From contig NZ_KI912532.1 of the NCBI RefSeq assembly GCF_000519045.1, positions 496,001 to 560,000 on the forward strand: a DNA stretch of 64,000 nucleotides, in the 5' to 3' direction. The first letter of the stretch is position 1. Each line of letters opens with the position of its first letter. The DNA comes from Dechloromonas agitata is5. GTDB taxonomy: Bacteria; Pseudomonadota; Gammaproteobacteria; Burkholderiales; Rhodocyclaceae. The position numbers and the translations under genes are program-made. The notes under the pieces are model-generated. The model did not search any database, was not told the origin of the DNA, and saw only the letters and a program-made list of their open reading frames with translations. Shown here piece by piece: positions 57,248-64,000 of this stretch.

Positions 57248-58543
57248 TCAGATCAGCTTGAGCTTCCGGGCCGCCTCGCGCAATTCACCCCGGAAATCCG
57301 GGTGGGCGATGCCGATCAGTGCCTCGCAGCGCTGCTTGGCAGTTTTTCCACGCAACTGGGCGACACCGTATTCGGTGACCACGTAGTTGATATCGTTCTT
57401 GCTGGTCGACACATGGGTACCCGGCGACAGGGTGGGCACGATGCGGGAGATCGTGTCATCCTTGGCTGTCGACGGCAGCACGATAAAAGCCTTGCCCCCC
57501 TTGGAACGATTGGCGGCGCGCACGAAATCGGACTGGCCACCGGTACCGGAATAAGGAATTGGCCCCAGGCTTTCCGAGCCGCACTGACCGAGGAAATCGA
57601 TCTGCATGGTGGCGTTGATGGCGTGCAGGTTGTCGTTCTGGCCGGCCAGGAAAGGATCGTTGGTGAAATCGACCGGGTGCATTTCAAGCGCCGGGTTGCG
57701 ATTCATGAACTGGTACAGCTTCTTCGAGCCGAGGGCGAAGGTGGCCAGCATCTTGCCGTGGTGATAATTCTTCTTGCGGTTGGTCACCACGCCAGCCTCC
57801 ACCAGGGTCATGATGCCGTCGCCAACCATTTCGGTGTGGATACCGAGATCGTGCTTGTCGGTCAGTTGCATGACCACGGCGTCGGGAATGCCGCCATAGC
57901 CGATCTGCAGCGTGGCACCGTTGGGAATCATCTCGGCGACGTACTTGCCGATGGCTTCCTGGACAGGGCCAATTTTCGGCAAGCCGACTTCGAGGATAGG
58001 ATCCTCGCTTTCACACAGCGCAGCGACCTGGGAAATGTGGATGTGGCAGTCGCCGTTGGCGAACGGTACATTCGGATTGACTTCAAGCACCACGACACGG
58101 GCCTTTTCGATCGCGGCCATGGTGTAGTCGGCAGCCAGGGACAGCGAGAAGAAGCCATGCTCGTCCATCGGCGAAGCCATGCTGAACACCACATCGACCG
58201 GCATCAGGCCGCGCTCGATCAACTGCGGCATTTCAGAGAAATAGGCGGGAATGAAATCAACCCAGCCATCCTTGCCGCCCGGACGGGTGGCACCGCTGTA
58301 GAAATAGGCGGTATGGCGGACGTGCTCGACGGTTTCCGGATCAAGATAGCCGTACTTGCGCACGGCCAGAATCTGCGACACCGTCACATTGTGAAAATCG
58401 CGACGGGCGTCGGACAACGCCGTCAACAGGCTGGGCGGCTCGCCGACGGCGGTGGGCACGACGATGGTGTCACCGTTCTTGACGACACGGATGGCGTCGG
58501 CGGCAGACATGCGTTTTTGTTGGTATAGAGCCTGAACTGACAT
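57248..58543 (-). CDS. Acetyl-CoA hydrolase/4-hydroxybutyrate CoA-transferase family enzyme
   Basis: 431 residues. Two CoA-transferase domains: N-terminal GDTIVVPTAVGEPPSLLTAL and C-terminal with the catalytic Glu in HTEMVGDGIM and the CoA-binding GTGGQSDFVRAAN. The family moves CoA between acyl groups such as acetate, butyrate or 4-hydroxybutyrate. Which pair is used cannot be told. ATG 58543 is preceded by GAGGAGAGAAG. It stands alone, with about 85 bp of AT-rich sequence upstream before rlmL. Confidence 0.9.
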   Translation of the reverse strand: MSVQALYQQKRMSAADAIRVVKNGDTIVVPTAVGEPPSLLTALSDARRDFHNVTVSQILAVRKYGYLDPETVEHVRHTAYFYSGATRPGGKDGWVDFIPAYFSEMPQLIERGLMPVDVVFSMASPMDEHGFFSLSLAADYTMAAIEKARVVVLEVNPNVPFANGDCHIHISQVAALCESEDPILEVGLPKIGPVQEAIGKYVAEMIPNGATLQIGYGGIPDAVVMQLTDKHDLGIHTEMVGDGIMTLVEAGVVTNRKKNYHHGKMLATFALGSKKLYQFMNRNPALEMHPVDFTNDPFLAGQNDNLHAINATMQIDFLGQCGSESLGPIPYSGTGGQSDFVRAANRSKGGKAFIVLPSTAKDDTISRIVPTLSPGTHVSTSKNDINYVVTEYGVAQLRGKTAKQRCEALIGIAHPDFRGELREAARKLKLI

Positions 58544-58628
58544 GCGCTTCTCTCCTCTTTTTTTATGGAAAAATTGATATTCACATATTGGTCAGACCAA
58601 AAAGCTGACCAATATCAAATTCAAATGC

Positions 58629-59789
58629 TTATTGCGACGCAACATTCGCCCCTTTGCGATTGCTCCCGGCAACCATGCGGATTTCGAATAGGCGGCACTC
58701 CAGCGGCCCGTTGAACAAGGGCGTCTTGCGGCTGGGCTTCAGGCCGACCAGCTTGGGCAGGCGCAGGTCGGCGGTGAAGAAGAAACAGTTCCAACCCGCC
58801 CAGTTGCGCTTCAGCGCCGTGCCGAGTTGCGGGTAGAAGGCGGCCAGTTCATCCTGTTCGCCGATGCGCTCGCCGTAGGGGGGGTTGGCCAACAGGATGC
58901 CGTGGTCGGTCAGCGGCTGGGTGTCCAACACATCGCCGCGATCGACTGTGACGATCCCCCCGAAACCGGCTTCCTGCAGGTTGCGTCGGGTCGCTCGCAC
59001 GGCACGTTCGTCGATATCGTAGCCGCGGATATCCAGCGGTTCGGCCGGCTTGACGCGGGCTTCGGCGGCAGCCCGGATGCTGGCCCAATTCAGCGCCTCG
59101 AAATGCTTCAGGCGCTCGAAGGCGAAAGTACGATCCAGCCCGGGAGCGCGGTCCAGCGCCACCTGCACGGCTTCGAGCAGGAAAGTTCCGCTGCCGCACA
59201 TCGGGTCGATCAACGGCGTACCGGGTTGCCAGCCGGTCATTTTCAGAATGCCGGCCGCCAGGTTTTCCTTCAGCGGTGCATCGACGCTGGCCTTCCGGAA
59301 GCCACGCTGCCACAAGGGCTGGCCGGAGGTATCGAGATACAGGGTGCACTCGTTCTCGGTCAGGAAGACATGGACGCTGACATCCGGATTGCGGGTATCG
59401 ACATCGGGACGCTCGCCGAGATCTTCACGGAAGCGGTCGCAGACGGCATCCTTGACGCGCAGGGTGACGTAATCGAGCGATTTGAGGGGGCACTTGATGG
59501 CTGTCGTCACGACCCGCATGGTCGAGCTCACCGCGAAGTGGTTGGGCCACAACTGGCGGACGGCCAGGCGGTAGATGTCATCTTCCTTGGCGTACGGCCC
59601 CTTGACGATGTGCCACAGGATACGCGTTGCGATGCGCGATTCGAGGTTGGCGCGGTAACAGGTGCTCCAGTCGCCGGCAAAAAAGACGCCGCCGTGCACC
59701 GCCGTGATCTCTTCGCCGCCGATACCCCGGAGTTCGTCGGCGAGCAGTTCCTCCAGCCCACGTGGGCAGATGGCAAAGTACTTGTTCAT
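58629..59789 (-). CDS. rlmL: 23S rRNA guanine-N2 methyltransferase, RlmL type
   Basis: 386 residues: an N-terminal ferredoxin-like plus THUMP region (about 1-165), then a class I methyltransferase domain with PMCGSGTFLLEA (SAM loop) and the catalytic NPPYGERIG. RlmL methylates G2445 of 23S rRNA in E. coli. This protein lacks the RlmK half that is fused in E. coli, so it corresponds to the stand-alone form. ATG 59789 lies one base after the HemJ-like gene's stop. Confidence 0.9.
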   Translation of the reverse strand: MNKYFAICPRGLEELLADELRGIGGEEITAVHGGVFFAGDWSTCYRANLESRIATRILWHIVKGPYAKEDDIYRLAVRQLWPNHFAVSSTMRVVTTAIKCPLKSLDYVTLRVKDAVCDRFREDLGERPDVDTRNPDVSVHVFLTENECTLYLDTSGQPLWQRGFRKASVDAPLKENLAAGILKMTGWQPGTPLIDPMCGSGTFLLEAVQVALDRAPGLDRTFAFERLKHFEALNWASIRAAAEARVKPAEPLDIRGYDIDERAVRATRRNLQEAGFGGIVTVDRGDVLDTQPLTDHGILLANPPYGERIGEQDELAAFYPQLGTALKRNWAGWNCFFFTADLRLPKLVGLKPSRKTPLFNGPLECRLFEIRMVAGSNRKGANVASQ

Positions 59790-59790
59790 G

Positions 59791-60207
59791 TCAGAAGGGT
59801 TTGAGGACGACGAGGAAAAGGACGATGAGCAGGATGACGACCGGCAGTTCGTTGTAGAAACGGAACCAGACGTGGCTACGGGCATTGCCGCCGGCCCGGA
59901 ACTGCTTGAGCACCCGCCCGCAATGCCAGTGATAGACGACCAGGATGGCGACCAGCGCCGTCTTGGCATGCAGCCAGCCACCGGCAAACCCATAGCCGAA
60001 CCACAGCCACAGGCCGAGTACGACGGCGAGGAAACCGAGCGGCGTCATGAACTTGTACAGTTTGCCCGCCATCAGCAGCAGGCGGTCGCGCTCGGCATGG
60101 CTGTCGGCCGGCACCATGGCGAGGTTGACGAAGATGCGCGGCAGGTAGAACAAACCGGCGAACCAGGATATGACCATCCAGATGTGGAGCGTCTTTACGA
60201 CGAGCAT
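59791..60207 (-). CDS. HemJ/CopD-like integral membrane protein
   Basis: 138 residues with four membrane segments. The start MLVVKTLHIWMVISWFAGLFYLPR holds the His and Arg conserved in HemJ (UPF0093), which oxidises protoporphyrinogen IX in bacteria lacking HemG and HemY. A YHWHCGR stretch follows in helix 3. CopD-like annotation is a common alternative. The gene overlaps the upstream SDR gene by 13 bp. Role in heme synthesis is inferred from the family. Confidence 0.8.
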   Translation of the reverse strand: MLVVKTLHIWMVISWFAGLFYLPRIFVNLAMVPADSHAERDRLLLMAGKLYKFMTPLGFLAVVLGLWLWFGYGFAGGWLHAKTALVAILVVYHWHCGRVLKQFRAGGNARSHVWFRFYNELPVVILLIVLFLVVLKPF

Positions 60208-61079
60208 GCGTTTCTCCTTGCGCTCGCAATACCCTCGATCACGGTCGGATAAGCGAGTTTTAGTTTTAATTCGTTTTTCAGGCGACGATTGCCGATACGC
60301 CGTGACTCGCGCATGAACGACATCTGCACCGGCGAGAGGACTTTCCCGGCCTCGCTCCGGCTCAGGCGCGGCGCTCTCGGCAGTCCGAAGGCATCGGCAA
60401 CGCGGTCGAAATAGTCGGCCATCTTCAAGTCGGAATCGTCGACCACATTGTAGGCGCGATTGGCCTGCCCGTAGCGGATGGCGGCCAGGCAGGCAGCGGC
60501 GAGATCGTCGGCGTGGATATGGTTGGTGAACACATCGTCGGCCTCGATCAGCGCCGGTGTACCACGCTGCAACCGCTCGACCGGCAAGCGGTCGGCAGCA
60601 TAGATACCAGGGGCGCGCAGGATGCTGACTGCGACACCGTTGCGGGCACCCCAGGCACGCAACATGCGCTCGGCATCGACCCGCCGGCCGGCACGGGCGC
60701 TCTCCGGTTTCAGCTTGCGGGTTTCGTTGATGGCGGCGCCGGCACAATCCCCGTAAACCCCTGTCGTGCTTACGTAAATCAGGCTGCGTGGTAGACTTTT
60801 GCCCTTGCCCAGCGCGGCCAGCAGATGGCGGGTTCGCGTGTCGCGTTGCCCGTCGCCCGGCGGCGGAGCCAGATGCAGGACGACGTCGGCCAGGCCGGCC
60901 AGGCGGTCGAGACTGCGCCGGTCATCGAGATCGGCGATAACCGGCGTCGCACCGGCGGTTCGCCAGCTTGCAGCACGCCCGGCATCACGCAACAAGGCGA
61001 AGACGCGGGCATGCGGCAACAGGTGGGAGAGAGTGCGGCGGGCGACGTCCCCGCTGCCGACGATCAGGATTTTTTGCAC
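60195..61079 (-). CDS. SDR/NAD-dependent epimerase family protein
   Basis: 294 residues with an N-terminal Rossmann fold: QKILIVGSGDVARRTL. The glycine pattern GSGDVA is close to the extended or atypical SDR class. YVSTTGVYGDCAGA and the NVVDDSDLKMADYFDRVA region fit YeeZ-like epimerases. The SDR active-site Tyr-x-x-x-Lys is not clear, so it may bind nucleotide without standard catalysis. The start is GTG at 61079; no nearby ATG is in frame. Divergent from the reductase gene with only 33 bp between them. Confidence 0.8.
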   Translation of the reverse strand: MQKILIVGSGDVARRTLSHLLPHARVFALLRDAGRAASWRTAGATPVIADLDDRRSLDRLAGLADVVLHLAPPPGDGQRDTRTRHLLAALGKGKSLPRSLIYVSTTGVYGDCAGAAINETRKLKPESARAGRRVDAERMLRAWGARNGVAVSILRAPGIYAADRLPVERLQRGTPALIEADDVFTNHIHADDLAAACLAAIRYGQANRAYNVVDDSDLKMADYFDRVADAFGLPRAPRLSRSEAGKVLSPVQMSFMRESRRIGNRRLKNELKLKLAYPTVIEGIASARRNACSS

Positions 61080-61112
61080 GCCGGCATTGTAGCCGAGCAC
61101 GAAGGGGAACCG

Positions 61113-62126
61113 ATGAGCTACCAAATCACCGTCCAGCCAAGCGGCCGCCAGTTTGTGGCCGAGGCCGATGAAACCATACTCGACGCTGCACTGCGCCAGG
61201 GTCTGACCATGCCCTACGGCTGCAAGGACGGCGCCTGCGGCGCCTGCAAGGGTCACGTCCAGTCCGGCAGCGTCGATCATGGCAAAGCCCAGCCGCATGC
61301 CTTGAAGGATGATGAAAAAGCGGCCGGGATGGCGCTGTATTGCTGCGCCAAGCCACAAACCGACCTGGTCATCGAATGCAAGCAGATCACCTCGGGCAGC
61401 CAGATTCCTGTCAAGACGCTCCCTGCCCGCATCGAGAAACTGGAACGCCTGGCACCGGATGTCATTGAACTGCAACTGCGCCTGCCGGCCAGCGAGCGCC
61501 TGCAGTTTCTCGCCGGGCAATATATCGACATCCTGCTCAAGGATGGCAGGAAACGCAGCTTCTCACTGGCCAACGCACCGCACGACGACGCGCTGCTGCA
61601 ACTGCATATCCGTCACGTGCCGGGCGGCCTGTTCACCGACCAGGTATTCTCGACCATGAAGGCACGGGACATCCTGCGCTTCAACGGCCCGCACGGCAGC
61701 TTCTACCTGCGCGAGGATTCGACCAAGCCCATGATCCTGCTCGCCGGTGGCACGGGTTTCGCGCCGATCAAGGCCATCATCGAGCATGCCATCGCCGAAA
61801 ACTGCCCACGACCGATGTTCATCTACTGGGGAGCCAAGGCGAAAGCCGACCTCTACATGGATCGCCTGCCGGCCCAATGGGCTGCGACGCACAGCCATAT
61901 CCGCTACGTCCCCGTCCTCTCCGAACCGGCTGCCGACGATGCCTGGTCCGGCCGTACCGGCTTCGTGCATCAGGCCGTGCTGGCCGACTTCCCCGACCTG
62001 TCGGGGCATCAGGTCTATGCCTGCGGCGCACCCGCCATGATCGAGGCGGCAAAGCGGGATTTCATGGCCCGCGGCCTGCCGGAAGAAGAGTATTTCGCCG
62101 ACGCCTTCAGCTTCGCCAGCAACTGA
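61113..62126 (+). CDS. Ferredoxin-flavin NAD(P)H reductase (CDP-6-deoxy-glucoseen reductase-like)
   Basis: 337 residues. N-terminal plant-type [2Fe-2S] domain with C37, C42, C45 and C77 or C78 (PYGCKDGACGACKG), then an FAD domain (KRSFSLANAP, about 150-160) and an NAD domain (LLAGGTGFAPIKAI near 213, CGAPAMIEAA near 310). The layout equals reductase components of phenol and toluene monooxygenases and of AscD/CDP-glucoseen reductase. No oxygenase is nearby, so the partner is unknown; many betaproteobacteria carry such an orphan. Confidence 0.88.
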   Translation: MSYQITVQPSGRQFVAEADETILDAALRQGLTMPYGCKDGACGACKGHVQSGSVDHGKAQPHALKDDEKAAGMALYCCAKPQTDLVIECKQITSGSQIPVKTLPARIEKLERLAPDVIELQLRLPASERLQFLAGQYIDILLKDGRKRSFSLANAPHDDALLQLHIRHVPGGLFTDQVFSTMKARDILRFNGPHGSFYLREDSTKPMILLAGGTGFAPIKAIIEHAIAENCPRPMFIYWGAKAKADLYMDRLPAQWAATHSHIRYVPVLSEPAADDAWSGRTGFVHQAVLADFPDLSGHQVYACGAPAMIEAAKRDFMARGLPEEEYFADAFSFASN

Positions 62127-62136
62127 GCGCCGGGCA

Positions 62137-62160
62137 GGCTGCCGGGCTCGACCGGCAGCC
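62137..62160. terminator. GC-rich hairpin between convergent genes
   Basis: Nine-bp stem GGCTGCCGG / CCGGCAGCC with a six-base loop between the reductase and the COG3650-like gene. No T-run, so it may act only with Rho or as a transcript 3' end. Confidence 0.4.
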
Positions 62161-62170
62161 CGAGAACGGC

Positions 62171-62827
62171 TTAGCGCTGCCAGGCGCAGCCGTTCAGTGT
62201 TTCGCCGTTGACCGTCACGCGAGCCGTCCAGCCGAAGACGACATTGGCCATCGTATCGTGACAGAGCTTGCGCTCGAAGCGCAGCGAAAGATTCTGGCTG
62301 TCCTTGCTGGCCGAGAAGGTGGCCAAGCCCGGTGCCAGAGTGAGCGGGGCCGCCGGCACGACAACCTCCGGCTGCCCGCTCCGCTTGACCTGGACGAATT
62401 CGGCACCGAAGGCCAGAACCCAGGCAGGTTCGTTGCCGGACGCACGCCACACTTCGGCCTTGCCGCCCGGCATCTGGCAGCGCCCATCGGTCTGGGCGAA
62501 ATTGAGATCGGTCGCTTTCAGCGCATCGCCTTCACGGATGCCGAGCACTTCGACATAGAGCTTCTTGCCGGCTGACAGGCCCAACTGGTCGAGCACCTTG
62601 CCGATATAACCATCGCGCGACGCATCCTCGAACTGGGTGAAGCTACGGTCACGACAGGGGGAAAAAACCGTCTTGCCGCCGTAATGGATCATCTGGCCAT
62701 AAGCCAGCCTGGGCGTGCTGTCGGCGACCCGCGTGGCTGGCAAATCGCTGATGTTCATTTCTTCGGCCTGGGCAACTGTCGCCAACAGGGCAAGGGAGAT
62801 AACGCTGGCTGCTTGATGAATCTTCAT
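62171..62827 (-). CDS. Secreted COG3650-like protein
   Basis: 218 residues. Signal peptide 1-21 (ending VAQAEE), no lipobox. GNEPAWVLAFG in the middle and the closing FERKLCHDTMANVVFGWTARV with GCAWQR resemble the COG3650/META-neighbour group of periplasmic proteins of unknown function. Three Cys near the ends (CRDRS, CHDTM, GCAW) could form disulfides. The ATG at 62827 has no good ribosome site; a TTG at 62836 is an alternative. Isolated gene. Confidence 0.65.
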   Translation of the reverse strand: MKIHQAASVISLALLATVAQAEEMNISDLPATRVADSTPRLAYGQMIHYGGKTVFSPCRDRSFTQFEDASRDGYIGKVLDQLGLSAGKKLYVEVLGIREGDALKATDLNFAQTDGRCQMPGGKAEVWRASGNEPAWVLAFGAEFVQVKRSGQPEVVVPAAPLTLAPGLATFSASKDSQNLSLRFERKLCHDTMANVVFGWTARVTVNGETLNGCAWQR

Positions 62828-62914
62828 GGCGTTCAATGGCGGGAGGTCGACGGGGCTGCATTGTTGCCCATACCGCGGGCAAAAGGTTTGATTCAGTTGA
62901 AAAAGCTGGGCCGC

Positions 62915-63619
62915 TCATTCGCCCAGGTAAGCGGCACGCACCTTGGGATCATCGAGCAGTTGCGCCGATTCGCCATGCAGCGTGATCTCGCCGCTCTCCA
63001 TGACGTAGGCGCGCCGGCTCGATTCAAGCGCCAGCTTGGCGTTCTGCTCGATGAGCAGGATGGTCATGCCCTCGGCGGCCACGGCGCGTATCACCTCGAA
63101 AATCTTCTGCACCATGATCGGTGCCAGACCCATCGACGGCTCGTCGAGCAGCAACAGCTTCGGCCGGCTCATCAGCGCCCGACCGATGGCCAGCATCTGC
63201 TGCTCACCACCGGAGAGGGTGCCGGCCAGCTGGCGCTCACGCTCCTGGAGGCGGGGAAAATAAGCCAAGACCTTCTGCAAATCCTGCTCGATGCCGGCGT
63301 TGTCCGCGCGCACGAAAGCGCCCATGCGCAGGTTTTCCTGAACGGTCAGGCGGGGAAAAACGCCCCGCCCTTCCGGCACCAGCGCAATGCCCTTGCGGAT
63401 GACATGGTGTGGCGCGATCCGGCTGATCTTCTCGCCGCAGAAATGCACATCGCCGCCCACCGCGTCGAGCACGCGCGAAATGGCCTTCAAGGTGCTGGTC
63501 TTGCCGGCGCCGTTGGCACCGATCAAGGCCACCGTCTCGCCCTCGTTGACGTGGAAGGTGATGCTGCGCACCGCCTGGATGCCGCCGTAGGCGACGTGGA
63601 GTCCGGTTACTTCAAGCAC
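62915..63619 (-). CDS. livF: Branched-chain amino acid ABC transporter ATPase LivF
   Basis: 234 residues. Walker A GANGAGKTS near 34, LSGGEQQML near 135, Walker B LLLLDEPSMGL near 155. The start LEVTGLHVAYGGIQAVRSI is that of LivF. It energises uptake of leucine, isoleucine and valine, or related amides, with LivHM and LivG. GTG start at 63619 overlaps the livG stop by eight bases. Confidence 0.93.
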   Translation of the reverse strand: MLEVTGLHVAYGGIQAVRSITFHVNEGETVALIGANGAGKTSTLKAISRVLDAVGGDVHFCGEKISRIAPHHVIRKGIALVPEGRGVFPRLTVQENLRMGAFVRADNAGIEQDLQKVLAYFPRLQERERQLAGTLSGGEQQMLAIGRALMSRPKLLLLDEPSMGLAPIMVQKIFEVIRAVAAEGMTILLIEQNAKLALESSRRAYVMESGEITLHGESAQLLDDPKVRAAYLGE

Positions 63620-64000
63620 CTAGGTAAGCCTCAATCACGCGTTGATCTTTCTGCACCACGGCGGGCACGTCCTCGATGACCAGGGCGCCGTAGTCGAGCA
63701 CGGCGACGCGGTCGCACAGGCCCATGACCAGTTTGACATCATGTTCGATGAGCAAGATCGTGGTTCCATCGCGCCGGATACCCTCGATCAGTTCGCGCAA
63801 CTCCGCCGTTTCGGTGGCGTTCATGCCGGCGGCCGGTTCGTCCAGGCAGAGCAGCTTGGGCTCGCTGGCCAGGGCGCGGGCAATTTCCAGCCGGCGCTGG
63901 TCGCCGTACGAGAGGTTCTTGGCCAGGTCGTCGGCGCGGTCCTCGATGCGGACGTAATGCAGCAGATCCATCGCGCGCTGGCGGATGGCCGCCTCCTCGG
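63612..64000 (-). CDS. livG: Branched-chain amino acid ABC transporter ATPase LivG (partial)
   Basis: C-terminal 129 codons only; the frame continues past the right edge. It keeps LSYGDQRRLEIARAL (signature), LLCLDEPAAGMNATET (Walker B) and LIEHDVKLVMGLCDRVAVLDYG (switch His), which are specific for LivG. The N-terminal Walker A lies outside. Confidence 0.92.
   Translation of the reverse strand, partial: EEAAIRQRAMDLLHYVRIEDRADDLAKNLSYGDQRRLEIARALASEPKLLCLDEPAAGMNATETAELRELIEGIRRDGTTILLIEHDVKLVMGLCDRVAVLDYGALVIEDVPAVVQKDQRVIEAYLGA

Overview
The window reads as a chromosomal segment of a GC-rich betaproteobacterium. The gene order, the [2Fe-2S] flavin reductase, the PEP-CTERM protein and the NhaR/Dac/Lip cluster fit Rhodocyclales best (Dechloromonas/Azonexus-like). 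That placement is inference from layout and protein style, since no rRNA gene is present. There is no CRISPR array, insertion sequence, integrase or phage gene. No stretch over 300 bases lacks a gene.

Layout. (1) 1-5.7 kb: a partial DUF2802-type protein, a FadL-type porin, a YciA-like thioesterase, an Atm1-type ABC exporter and a REC-PAS-PP2C phosphatase. (2) 5.7-38.0 kb, all on the minus strand: one continuous superlocus for translation and transcription. In transcription order it holds tRNA-Tyr, tRNA-Gly, tRNA-Thr, tuf copy 2, tRNA-Trp, secE, nusG, rplKAJL, rpoBC, rpsLG, fusA, tuf copy 1, then the S10, spc and alpha operons down to rpoA and rplQ. Internal control sites are visible: a consensus promoter before tRNA-Tyr, an L10-type leader, an attenuator plus long processing stem between rplL and rpoB, and two look-alike promoters (before rplC and rplN) whose TATAAT boxes sit inside inverted repeats. 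(3) 38-43.2 kb: a c-type cytochrome, a LysE/RhtB exporter overlapping ilvD, lgt, a VOC-fold protein and an unrecognised protein with a degenerate HPt-like tail. (4) 43.3-49.1 kb: a four-gene overlapping metal-efflux operon (outer-membrane factor, adaptor lipoprotein, RND pump, PII-like protein), preceded by four CTGAC direct repeats at exact 11-bp spacing next to a -10 box. (5) 49.4-55.2 kb: htpX, divergent nhaR, then a D,D-carboxypeptidase, D-amino acid aminotransferase, YbeD family gene, lipB and lipA run. (6) 55.2-57.2 kb: an AT-richer PEP-CTERM protein with a von Willebrand A domain and two small envelope genes. (7) 57.2-64 kb: a CoA-transferase, an SDR-HemJ-like-RlmL overlapping run, a divergent ferredoxin-type reductase, a COG3650-like secreted protein, and livF plus partial livG.

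Functionally the centre is housekeeping: transcription, translation and protein export subunits are co-transcribed and many are translationally coupled. The flanks add envelope biogenesis, cofactor synthesis, branched-chain amino acid and CoA metabolism, and metal resistance. I see no clearly new multi-gene system. The best leads are the metal-efflux operon with its PII-like partner and phased operator, and the promoters embedded in hairpins.
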